In this document: positions 35,944 through 44,064 of the stretch, piece after piece
Layout: each line of letters starts with the position of its first letter
Numbering within the stretch: position 1 is the first letter of the stretch
Position numbers and translations under genes: made by a program
Origin: an uncultured Candidatus Poseidoniales archaeon
GTDB lineage: Archaea; Thermoplasmatota; Poseidoniia; Poseidoniales; Thalassarchaeaceae
Length of the DNA stretch: 44,064 nucleotides
Assembly: GCA_902573015.1 (NCBI GenBank)
Contig: CACGIE010000009.1
Coordinates: 1 to 44,064, forward strand
Direction of reading: 5' to 3'
The notes under the pieces: model-generated
What the model saw: the letters and a program-made list of their open reading frames with translations, nothing else
Database searches by the model: none
Told to the model about the DNA's origin: nothing

Positions 35944-36954
35944 TCAGCTGTATGCAGCCTTCGTTGTGCTGATTACCACTGCACCGATCTTGTATGGGTC
36001 CCCATTGGATGAGGGCCTCCGGTCTTCCAGCCTGCCGCACCAGCCGTCATCGACCGTGCCGATCGGAATTCTGATGGAGGCTCCCCTGTCCGAGACTCCG
36101 TACGAGAACTCATGGATCGACTGGGTCTCATGTAGGCCAGTCAGCCTCTGCTCGTTGTGCGCGCCGTATACGTTGATGTGCTTCTCTATGTTCTTGCCGA
36201 ATTCCTCGCAGACCTTGTTGAAAGTGGCCTCGTCGCCACAGGTCCTCAGAGTCGTATCTGAGAAGTTCACGTGCATACCAGAGCCGTTCCAGTCGGTCTG
36301 CCCCAGTGGCTTCGGGTGCCACTCTATGGAGAGGCCGTACTTCTCTGCGTTCCTCTCGGCAAGGTACCTCGCGATCCAGACCTCGTCACCTGCGTTTTTC
36401 GCGCCCTTCGCGAATATCTGGAACTCCCACTGGCCCACTGCCACTTCGGCATTGATGCCCTCGACGTTGATTCCCGCCTCTAGGCACATGTCCAGGTGGG
36501 TCTCGATGACTTCCCTGCCGTAGGCATTCTCTGCCCCGACGGAGCAGTAGAACTGGCCCTGGGGGGTTGCGTCCCTAGGGAAACCCAGGGGGAGATCCGT
36601 CTCGGGATCCCAGAGGAAGTACTCCTGCTCGTACCCGAACCAGAAGTCGTCATCGTCCTCATCGATCGTTGCCCTGCCGTTTGTGGTGTGAGGGGTCCCA
36701 TCTGCGTTGTACACCTCGCACATCACAAGAAAGCCGTTCAATCTGTCAGGATCTGGGTATATTGCCACGGGCTTCAGGACGCAGTCGGAAGAGCCCCCCT
36801 CTGCCTGAAGGGTGGAGCTTCCATCGAATGACCAGTCCTTACAATCACCCAGGTTTCCGGAGAAATCTGTCTCGATCATCGTTTTGCTTCTGAGGCTCTG
36901 TGTTGGTTCAAATCCATCCAGCCATATGTACTCTAATTTCGACTTAGTTGCCAT
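35944..36954 (-). CDS. glnII: Type II glutamine synthetase (GSII)
   Basis: 336 aa; WSFDGSSTLQAEGGSSDCVLKPVA; GINAEVAVGQWEFQI; ASIRIPIG...GRLEDRRPSSNGDPYKI. Confidence 0.88.
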   Translation of the reverse strand: MATKSKLEYIWLDGFEPTQSLRSKTMIETDFSGNLGDCKDWSFDGSSTLQAEGGSSDCVLKPVAIYPDPDRLNGFLVMCEVYNADGTPHTTNGRATIDEDDDDFWFGYEQEYFLWDPETDLPLGFPRDATPQGQFYCSVGAENAYGREVIETHLDMCLEAGINVEGINAEVAVGQWEFQIFAKGAKNAGDEVWIARYLAERNAEKYGLSIEWHPKPLGQTDWNGSGMHVNFSDTTLRTCGDEATFNKVCEEFGKNIEKHINVYGAHNEQRLTGLHETQSIHEFSYGVSDRGASIRIPIGTVDDGWCGRLEDRRPSSNGDPYKIGAVVISTTKAAYS

Positions 36955-36977
36955 AGCGCTTGGCCGTGGAAAGGTGG

Positions 36978-36983
36978 TTTATA
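36978..36983 (-). promoter_or_regulatory. TATA box of leaderless glnII promoter
   Basis: TATAAA on minus strand 24-29 nt upstream of ATG 36954. Confidence 0.55.
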
Positions 36984-37171
36984 GTCTGAACGTATGAACA
37001 GATAATTCGAGATATTTTGAATATAATGTTTAAAAAAATATATATTGCTAAGATAATGCACATTTATTTTGATATAATTTATACAAATGTATATATTTTT
37101 ACTGAATTTAATGAAAAATTCGCTCAAATGAACATCGGGAAATTTAGTTCTTGAAGACCGATTCTAGATGG

Positions 37172-37245
37172 TGGACGTGCCGAGATTTGAACTCGGGGCC
37201 TCTTCCATGCCAAGGAAGCGCGCTTCCAAGCTGCGCCACACGCCC
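37172..37245 (-). tRNA. tRNA-Ala(GGC); 3' CCA encoded (37169..37171)
   Basis: GGGCGTG/CACGTCC acceptor with G3:U70, D-arm GCGC/GCGC, anticodon arm CTTCC-TTGGCAT-GGAAG, T-arm CCGAG-TTCAAAT-CTCGG. Confidence 0.92.
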
Positions 37246-37298
37246 AATGGACCCACGAAATGCGACGCCCATTTAAGGAGGACGTGAGAGGTGGGGGC

Positions 37299-37832
37299 AT
37301 GGCGTCGCGAGACTCCGAGGGACGACCTGAAATACCAGAGGGGCTACTGGCCACGTTGATTCAAGAGTTGGAGGGGGAGGATGCCCCATTTGTCAAGCAT
37401 CTGGACAAGGAACTAGGGCTCAAGTGGCTGGATGAGGATGAGTCGCGCCTTGGCTTCACCAGATTCGAGTTAGACCATCACGAGCTCTACCGGAGGAGGA
37501 GGCTCGGTGCTCCGCCAGGCCCCATAACAATAGCCCTGAACCCTATTCTTTCAGATGACGGGGCCCTCTTCAGGCACACCCTCACGCACGAGCTGCTGCA
37601 TGCGGCTGGCCTCCTTGATCACGATGGTTTGCATGCAGAGATAGTCAGCAGAGTTGCTCCCGCTCCGAAGCTGAGGGACTCGCCGGTCCTAATGAGGCTC
37701 AGAGAGAGGGTCCTCCAGGAGCTCCCCGAGGAGCAGTGGATTTGCGGGAAGTGCGGCCATACCTGGGAAAGGAGGAGAGTGACTAGGCCGACACGGTGCC
37801 CGAAGTGCGCGAGCAGGTTTGAGGCGAAGTGA
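37299..37832 (+). CDS. SprT-like zinc metalloprotease with C-terminal zinc ribbon
   Basis: HTLTHELLHAAGLLDHDGLH; C-terminal CGKCGHTW...CPKCASRF. Confidence 0.8.
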   Translation: MASRDSEGRPEIPEGLLATLIQELEGEDAPFVKHLDKELGLKWLDEDESRLGFTRFELDHHELYRRRRLGAPPGPITIALNPILSDDGALFRHTLTHELLHAAGLLDHDGLHAEIVSRVAPAPKLRDSPVLMRLRERVLQELPEEQWICGKCGHTWERRRVTRPTRCPKCASRFEAK

Positions 37833-37867
37833 GGGTTCATCTAAGTGAGGCTCCCGCAGAGGGTCGC

Positions 37868-37941
37868 GGGCGATTGGTGTAGTCTGGATATCATGCTGGC
37901 CTTCTAAGCCGGTGACACGGGTTCGAATCCTGTATTGCCCA
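37868..37941 (+). tRNA. tRNA-Arg(TCT); 3' CCA encoded (37942..37944)
   Basis: GGGCGAT/ATTGCCC acceptor; anticodon loop CTTCTAA; T-arm ACGGG-TTCGAAT-CCTGT. Confidence 0.92.
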
Positions 37942-38024
37942 CCACCGAACTAGGCGTTAAACGCGAATCGCTCATATACGCGAGGCAGGTCGGAAGGACT
38001 CGACAACTGGAGGATGATTCGCTA

Positions 38025-38135
38025 ATGAAGAGAGGTTCCCGTGCTTGGAAGAAGCAGGGGAAGCAGCGATGGAAGTGGCGAAAAAAGAAGCTCCGAAGGC
38101 GTAAGGCGGCCAGAAAGAGGGCCAAGCAGCGATAG
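38025..38135 (+). CDS. Very small, highly basic protein, candidate eL41-like ribosomal protein
   Basis: MKRGSRAWKKQGKQRWKWRKKKLRRRKAARKRAKQR; 'KWRKK+LRR+K..RKR' resembles archaeal/eukaryal L41e. Confidence 0.5.
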   Translation: MKRGSRAWKKQGKQRWKWRKKKLRRRKAARKRAKQR

Positions 38136-38195
38136 TTAGATATCGTTGAATCACTAATGTGGAGGATTTATTCCGCTCTGTTGCTTCGTGATTCC

Positions 38196-39107
38196 ATGAG
38201 GTCTCGTGCCGTTTTGGGTGTACTGATTCTAGCATCGGTTTCGCTGGGTGGTTGCATCGACTCTGGGGAGACGCAGGATCAGTCTCGTTTCATCGATGAC
38301 GAGAGCGAGCTATTCGATCCAGAAAGCCCGGATTACTGCGGTGACTTCGATGGGGACGGGGAGCCCGATTGCCCACTGAGCGGGTATACCCCTGACACCG
38401 ATCCCTGGTGGTGCAACTCAACGGGCATAGGTGGCCATCACGTGGACCTAGCCTACGAGGAGAAGTCCAAGGGAGTGCTTTCTCCGGAGTTGTGCGAGAC
38501 CCTGACCTACGAGCTGAAGGACGCCATAGAGTGGGCAGCACAGTGGCCCACATTGGGGGATGCGGAGGATGCCGGCTACACGATGTCGGTCGGATACACG
38601 GAGGGAATGGGCACCCATCACGTGATGCTGAACAACTTCTCCATGGATGATCCTGGGTTCGATGTGGATGACCCCTACTTCCCCGATACGAGGATTGACG
38701 AGATTTTCGATCACGAAAGACCGGAGTTCCTCATGTACGGAGGCGAGGAGAGGGGAGCGAAGTTGGTCGGCTTCGCATGGTTCGTCAGGGCTCCAACCGA
38801 CTCCCCCCCAGAGGGTTTCTCGGGAGACAACGACTGGTGGCATAGGCATCACTCAATGTGCTTCAGAACCAGCGAGTTCCGGATAATGGGCGAGGACATG
38901 AGTGACGATGCGTGTGAGGAGCGCGGCGGGACCAATGTCAACCTCGAGAACTACTGGATGGTGCACGCATGGGTGGAGAGACCATGGCTGACCTTCGATG
39001 ACGTGTTCACTAACCACCATCCCTGCCTCCACGAGGATGGGCCGGAGGAGGACTTGGAGGCTGAGTGCTGGGGAGAGAGTACAGAGCACGTTGGTCATGA
39101 TATCTAG
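38196..39107 (+). CDS. Secreted lipoprotein, His/Trp-rich, hypothetical
   Basis: MRSRAVLGVLILASVSLGGC lipobox; RPEFLMYGGEERGAKLVGFAWFV...WWHRHHSMC...NYWMVHAWVERP; ORF from 38157. Confidence 0.7.
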   Translation: MRSRAVLGVLILASVSLGGCIDSGETQDQSRFIDDESELFDPESPDYCGDFDGDGEPDCPLSGYTPDTDPWWCNSTGIGGHHVDLAYEEKSKGVLSPELCETLTYELKDAIEWAAQWPTLGDAEDAGYTMSVGYTEGMGTHHVMLNNFSMDDPGFDVDDPYFPDTRIDEIFDHERPEFLMYGGEERGAKLVGFAWFVRAPTDSPPEGFSGDNDWWHRHHSMCFRTSEFRIMGEDMSDDACEERGGTNVNLENYWMVHAWVERPWLTFDDVFTNHHPCLHEDGPEEDLEAECWGESTEHVGHDI

Positions 39108-39123
39108 CCGAAGTCTGAGAACA

Positions 39124-40128
39124 TCAGACATTAACCTCAATTACCGTGTGGTGGAAGTTGCACACCTCGTCAAACTTATTCAGGCCCCTGCAATTAACCA
39201 TTATCTCGAATCCCTGGGCACCCTCCTTCCTGTTGATGACCTCGTGTGGTGCCTCCTGAGAGCAGGAGGGGCACCTCAGGATGATTACGTCGCCTGTCTT
39301 CTTGCCATGGCTCATCCTCTTCTCGCGTGCCTGGGACCTCTCCTTCTTGGCTCTCCTGTCCCTCCTGTAGAACTTGGAGTAGATTTGTAGTGCGATGCTG
39401 CATAGTGCCAAAAGTGCAGAGAGATGCACCTCTATCTCCATGGGAGTCTCGGGGAGAGATGTGGAATGGAGGATCTTACCGCCGTTTCCAATCAAGCCCC
39501 CCGAGAGCAATCCCGACATGAAGATGGGAACGACTTGCCTTAGGTACATCCTGAAGGTGAGTGTCAGGAAGGTGGAGGAGACCAGGAGGAAGCTGGAGAG
39601 AGCTGGATGGGAGAGCTCCGAGATTATCGGCACCTCTGAGAGGACTTCCTGCAGGTCTACCCCCCGCTCATAGACTAGGTACTCGTATCCTAGGACTATC
39701 GCTATGGGAGGTCCACCTACAACTATGTAGTTCTCAGCGACCTTCGGGAGGGTGTATCCGAAAAACAACCCCAACAGTACGCACGAGATCCTCACGATAT
39801 CCGGGGAGACCGTGGATTCTAGGAGAGGAACGGCGATTTCCGTTCCGACTACCAGCCCCAAAAGGGCACCCACCACTCCGAATGCTCTGTAAATCCTGAG
39901 GCCCCTTCTTGGAACTAGGTTTGGCCTCACTGAAGCCATCACTGCGGCTCCGGCATCGCTGGTCAGACTTGACTTCCTCGGGGCACGTTTGCCTTTGGTC
40001 TCAGGCGCCTTCCCGTAGGTAGGCTCCCAAAAGAGGTAGGCCCCCATCAGGATCATCGAGATTCCGATTGGCCCCTCCACGGATAACGCTGTGAAAACCG
40101 AGTTATTACCTATACGCAAAATTTTCAC
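39124..40128 (-). CDS. Membrane protein with cytoplasmic C-terminal zinc-binding segment, hypothetical
   Basis: 334 aa; multiple TM helices; ILRCPSCSQEAPHEV...CNFHH. Confidence 0.65.
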   Translation of the reverse strand: MKILRIGNNSVFTALSVEGPIGISMILMGAYLFWEPTYGKAPETKGKRAPRKSSLTSDAGAAVMASVRPNLVPRRGLRIYRAFGVVGALLGLVVGTEIAVPLLESTVSPDIVRISCVLLGLFFGYTLPKVAENYIVVGGPPIAIVLGYEYLVYERGVDLQEVLSEVPIISELSHPALSSFLLVSSTFLTLTFRMYLRQVVPIFMSGLLSGGLIGNGGKILHSTSLPETPMEIEVHLSALLALCSIALQIYSKFYRRDRRAKKERSQAREKRMSHGKKTGDVIILRCPSCSQEAPHEVINRKEGAQGFEIMVNCRGLNKFDEVCNFHHTVIEVNV

Positions 40129-40170
40129 TTGAATGGCGTAGTAAGGGAGCCTGTCACCTTTCTGAGGGAA

Positions 40171-40995
40171 TCAGCTTCCTCTGCCGAGTTCCTCTGAGCG
40201 ATCCATCGCAGCGAGAATCGCCTCTACGACCAGTCGGGTGTAATCGTTTTCCTCCAGATGGGAGATTGCGGCATCAGTGGTCCCGCCGCGGGATGTCACC
40301 GCCTCGCGCAGTGAGGTTGGGTCGAGGTCTGATTCCATGGCCAGCATTGCTGCTCCGAAGACGGTGTGCAAGACAAGTCGTTCAGCCATCTCCGAGGACA
40401 TCCCCATTTCTATCCCGCTCTGAATCATCGCCTCCATTGTGTGGAAGACGTATGCTGGTCCGGTTCCGCTGAGTGCTGTGACCGGATCCATCATCTCCTC
40501 TGGTGCCATGAGGCAGACTCCCACTGCACCCAGTACTGATTCCACCCTATCGAAGTCCGACTCCGTCGCATGTGACCCTCCGCATATCACGCTGATTCCC
40601 TCGCCGACCAGGGCCGGCAGGTTCGGCATTACGCGAATCACCGAGGGTTGGCCACCGAGGCTCTCCTCGATCGATTGCGTGGTCACTCCTGCTGCGATGC
40701 TCATGATGGTCTGATTGGCATTTATCGAGGGGGAAATCTCCCTCAGCAGCGAAGGCAGGTTCTGGGGCTTTGCCGCGAGGACGATCAGGTCTGCGGACCC
40801 AGCGACGAGCGTGGCTTCGGTGCCATCCACCACTCCCATATCGTCGCAGATGCGCCCCACTAGGTCCTGATCCAGGTCGCAGACTATGACTGACTGTGCG
40901 GACACTGTCCCCTGGTCGATGATGCCGCGCACCAGAGCCGCCCCCATGTTACCCACTCCGATTACCCCCACGGCAAACTGCATATCTCCAGTCAC
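40171..40995 (-). CDS. proC: Pyrroline-5-carboxylate reductase
   Basis: VGVIGVGNMGAALVRG; VLAAKPQN; VRVMPNLPALVGEG; ALSGTGPAYVF. Confidence 0.93.
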   Translation of the reverse strand: MTGDMQFAVGVIGVGNMGAALVRGIIDQGTVSAQSVIVCDLDQDLVGRICDDMGVVDGTEATLVAGSADLIVLAAKPQNLPSLLREISPSINANQTIMSIAAGVTTQSIEESLGGQPSVIRVMPNLPALVGEGISVICGGSHATESDFDRVESVLGAVGVCLMAPEEMMDPVTALSGTGPAYVFHTMEAMIQSGIEMGMSSEMAERLVLHTVFGAAMLAMESDLDPTSLREAVTSRGGTTDAAISHLEENDYTRLVVEAILAAMDRSEELGRGS

Positions 40996-41074
40996 GGGCT
41001 GTTAGTCATGGACATCCTATTTCACACTGACTAACTCGATCCGCGGATTACATCACCTTATTTGTCGGCCTCTG

Positions 41075-41987
41075 GTGCACCTAGACATGGTCACTACCAG
41101 GGAGGATTACCGGTTGACTGGCATAGTGCTTGCCGTCGTACTTCTGATCGTTGGCTTAGTGCTGAGTGCGGTCGATGCAAATTCGTCCATCTTCAGAGGG
41201 CTCCCCGCAGTAGCATGGTGTGCCATCATAGTCTTCGGAGTCCAATGGCTTGCTTGGATCCCCGCATCCATCGGCCAGACTGAGCGGTTCTACGATCTGA
41301 CTGGTGGGATGACGTATCTCGTGGTAGTCGCTTTCAGCCTGTGGGTGGGCTCTGAGTCCGAGGAGATCGGCTCCAGGGAATTGATGATCAGCGCTCTCGT
41401 AGCCATCTGGTCCGTCCGCCTCTCTGGTTTCCTTTTCCTTAGGATTCACCACAAGGGCAAGGATGGCCGGTTTGACGATCTGAAAACATCCCCGGTGAGG
41501 TTCCTGGTCCCGTGGACCCTGCAGGGTCTCTGGATCTTCCTGACTGCTAATGTCGTTATCGTAGTCAACAGCCAATCGGGCCCCTCGCCCCCTCTCGGGA
41601 TATGGGACGCAATGGGGCTTGCGATCTGGATTCTCGGTTTCTGGATCGAGGTGCTTGCGGACTCGCAGAAGACCAGGTTCAACTCCAACCCGGACAACAA
41701 GGGCAAGTGGATAGACCGGGGGCCTCTGGTCCCGCTGCAGGCACCCGAACTATCTGGGGGAGACTCTGCTCTGGACAGGAATCGCTGTATTCGGAGTGGC
41801 CTGCTTGGAGGGTCTCGAGTGGGTCGCTTGCATATCACCGGTCTTCGTCTACCTGCTACTGACCAAGGTCAGCGGTATCCCCATACTGGACAGGAGGGCA
41901 CTGTCCAAGTGGGGCGATGATCCCGAATACCAGAGTTACAGGGAGAGTGTTCCCGCAATATTCCCCCTCCTAAGAGCCAGGGGATAG
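41075..41987 (+). pseudogene. DUF1295 family membrane protein interrupted by a +1 frameshift
   Basis: ORF 41075..41920 matches up to GKWIDRG; the rest (GLWSRCRHPNYLGETLLW...SPVFVYLLLTKVSGIPILDRRALSKWGDDPEYQSYRE) is in the frame of ORF 41796..41987; break at the G5 run 41718..41722. Confidence 0.85.
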
Positions 41988-42122
41988 TCACTCTTCTTCA
42001 CTGATTGTAACCGCCTTCACTTCAAGCACCGTCTGCTTGAGGACGTAGAACAAGATCCACAAGAACAAGGCCCAGACGGAGCAGTATTGCAGCCATTGCC
42101 AGTGGATTCCTGGGAGTAGCAC
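41988..42122 (-). CDS. Candidate 44-aa single-TM protein
   Basis: GTG start; MLLPGIHWQWLQYCSVWALFLWILFYVLKQTVLEVKAVTISEEE; not in ORF track. Confidence 0.3.
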   Translation of the reverse strand: MLLPGIHWQWLQYCSVWALFLWILFYVLKQTVLEVKAVTISEEE

Positions 42123-42207
42123 GGAGTTGACAGGGGGTGATAGACTTGAACGATTACCCGGCAGTCCGGATATGGCATCACTAAATCATGGGGATTAATC
42201 CCTAGGC

Positions 42208-42678
42208 TCAATTTGTAGCGGCGGGCATAGAAGAGTGATGGAGCTGGATTCTGAGGTTCGAATCCTCATCCTCGATATAGCCAAAGGTATACTCCACCTT
42301 GACCTCAGATCCTTCTGGATCGGTGAAGAAATAGTTGCCCATTGCAAAGGCCCGGTTTCCATCCGTAGTCACTTTGTCATTCTCGAACCTCACCTTCGTC
42401 CAGCCCTTTATCGCAAAACCTTCGTCCTCGGGGCAAGCGTTGTTCGACGCGACGAAATACGACAAGGCTGATTCGAAAGTCGGACGGAACTGATCCAGTG
42501 CTGCCAAGGTAGGTTTGAACATGACTGGCCCTATCTGATACGCGTACAATGTATCGATGTGATTTGCTGCTATTCCGACGTAGTCGCCACCATTACTGTG
42601 GGCTTCGGAGATCGCAACAATGCCATCGCCCCATTCCTGCTGCGCCCTTTCAACATCCTCCAAACTCGCCATCGACAC
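42208..42678 (-). CDS. SnoaL/NTF2-like protein
   Basis: QQEWGDGIVAISEAHSNGGDY...FRPTFESALSYFVASN...VRFENDKVTTDGNRAFAMGNYFFTD...LHHSSMP. Confidence 0.6.
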   Translation of the reverse strand: MSMASLEDVERAQQEWGDGIVAISEAHSNGGDYVGIAANHIDTLYAYQIGPVMFKPTLAALDQFRPTFESALSYFVASNNACPEDEGFAIKGWTKVRFENDKVTTDGNRAFAMGNYFFTDPEGSEVKVEYTFGYIEDEDSNLRIQLHHSSMPAATN

Positions 42679-42686
42679 AACCCCCT

Positions 42687-43871
42687 CTAAGTTGCACCCT
42701 TCAAAGCGTTGAATGCCGTATTGACGTGAATGGCGGTTCCCAGCGACAGAGCGTCCTCATCTACCTTGAACTTGGGGTGGTGCACGCCATATGCCTCCAT
42801 CTCTGGATTGCCGACGCCTATGAAAGAGAAGCACCCGGGTATCACTTCGGTGTAGTACGAGAAATCCTCGCCCCCCATTATGGGTCCCATTTCTGCGACC
42901 CTCCCTTGTCCGAGGATTTCTTCTGATGCGGATTTACTCAACTCCCAGCATTCGGCATCATTTACGGTGGGTGGGAAATCGTTGCCCGGAAACGTCACCT
43001 CAGCCTCGCACCGATTGGCCAGAGATATTGATTCGGCTACCTCCTTGACTCTTTTCTGCAATTGGGAAATGCCCTCGCTGGTCAGAGATCTTATTGTGCC
43101 TTGTAATTCCATTGTCGGAGGAATCACGTTCGTCGCAGTACCCGCATTTGCCATCGTGATGCTGATTACGCCGGATTCCAAGGGATCCAGTTCACGGGAG
43201 ATTAGAGTTTGGAGTTCGACCACTATCTTCGAGCCGGTAACCACTGGATCCACTGTAAGGTGGGGCATGGCTGCGTGGCCTCCATTTCCTTTAACTAAAA
43301 TCTTGATTGATGAAGTGGCTGCCAATAGCGTGCCTTCTCTGGATGCCAGGGCTCCAACGGGTAATTTGTCGGTGACGTGCAATCCGAAGATTTGCTTCAC
43401 CTCTGGGTCTTCCAAAACCCCCTGCTCCCTCATCATCTTGCCACCTGCCCCTCCTTCTTCTGCAGGTTGAAAGATCAGCTTGACTGTGCCTTCTATTGCC
43501 TGTTCGTTTTGTTTCAGGACTTTTGCTGCCCCTAGGAGCATTGCAGTGTGGCAATCATGGCCGCAGGCATGCATTTTTCCATCAATTTCACTTCTAAAAT
43601 CCACATCTGCTTCTTCATGGATCGGTAAGGCGTCCATATCCGCCCTTAGTGCGATACATGGGTCGCCGCCATTCCCAATGAGCCCGACAACTCCTGTTAT
43701 CGCTATGTCCTTTTCATATGGGATGTCTAACTCTTTCAACGTACTTTGAACTAGCCTGCTCGTTTCGAACTCCTCGTACATCAACTCGGGATGGCGATGG
43801 ATGGTCCTTCTTTTTTCTACTATCCATTGATGGATGTCTTTCGATTGTGAAAGTATCTCGCTGATTTGCAT
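42687..43871 (-). CDS. M20 family amidohydrolase/peptidase
   Basis: RRTIHRHPELMYEEFETS; MHACGHDCHTAMLLGAA; QPAEEGGAGGKMM; MGGEDFSYY. Confidence 0.92.
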   Translation of the reverse strand: MQISEILSQSKDIHQWIVEKRRTIHRHPELMYEEFETSRLVQSTLKELDIPYEKDIAITGVVGLIGNGGDPCIALRADMDALPIHEEADVDFRSEIDGKMHACGHDCHTAMLLGAAKVLKQNEQAIEGTVKLIFQPAEEGGAGGKMMREQGVLEDPEVKQIFGLHVTDKLPVGALASREGTLLAATSSIKILVKGNGGHAAMPHLTVDPVVTGSKIVVELQTLISRELDPLESGVISITMANAGTATNVIPPTMELQGTIRSLTSEGISQLQKRVKEVAESISLANRCEAEVTFPGNDFPPTVNDAECWELSKSASEEILGQGRVAEMGPIMGGEDFSYYTEVIPGCFSFIGVGNPEMEAYGVHHPKFKVDEDALSLGTAIHVNTAFNALKGAT

Positions 43872-43916
43872 GTATCACAAGGTGGCGTACTAATATTAGA
43901 ATTCTGCCGGCCGAAT

Positions 43917-44064
43917 TTAGAACCATAATTTCTGATTAGCCTCGTAGGTATCGTAGAATTTCTGATCGCTCGTTGTAAGATAGATTACAGCTTCTGACAG
44001 TGCGATAATTGCAGATGCAAATAGCGGGAAGACGAGGATCATCCCTACCGTTGACATCAGGAGT
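43917..44064 (-). CDS. C-terminal part of a TM2-domain membrane protein (truncated by window edge)
   Basis: Minus strand ...MILVFPLFASAIIALSEAVIYLTTSDQKFYDTYEANQKLWF-stop. Confidence 0.6.
   Translation of the reverse strand, partial: LLMSTVGMILVFPLFASAIIALSEAVIYLTTSDQKFYDTYEANQKLWF

Noticed and set aside
36995-37140. Possible replication origin (AT-rich tract)
   Set aside because: No Orc1/Cdc6 gene and no recognisable repeated ORB-like boxes nearby; kept only as an unexplained AT-rich tract.

Overview
The window looks like an archaeal chromosome segment. It is probably a marine Thermoplasmatota / Marine Group II-like euryarchaeon; this is an inference from an archaellin, an intron-bearing tRNA-Trp, leaderless TATA-type promoters and many archaeal lipoproteins, and no phylogeny was run. 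About 25-44 kb and about 1-5.8 kb look like GC-rich core or semi-core genome: aminotransferase, membrane-anchored subtilase, DUF92, PrsW protease, D-amino-acid oxidase, Nudix, type II glutamine synthetase, SprT-like protein, ProC, M20 peptidase and three tRNAs. About 5.9-25 kb reads as a lower-GC accessory zone of small orphan membrane proteins, secreted lipoprotein alpha/beta hydrolases, a family of 'Cx4C...YCxxHK' zinc-motif proteins, a secreted cyclophilin-pentapeptide-repeat fusion, and short dispersed intergenic repeats. Main second-look items: (1) a tRNA-Trp intron containing a symmetric box C/D guide RNA whose N+5 position falls on C34; (2) a non-canonical promoter-like motif GTCATA(A/G)AGG at nearly identical distance upstream of zinc-motif and secreted-hydrolase genes; (3) the zinc-motif paralog family; (4) the cyclophilin + 39-pentapeptide fusion; (5) a 38-bp near-identical inverted dispersed repeat. 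No CRISPR array, integrase, transposase or rRNA was seen.
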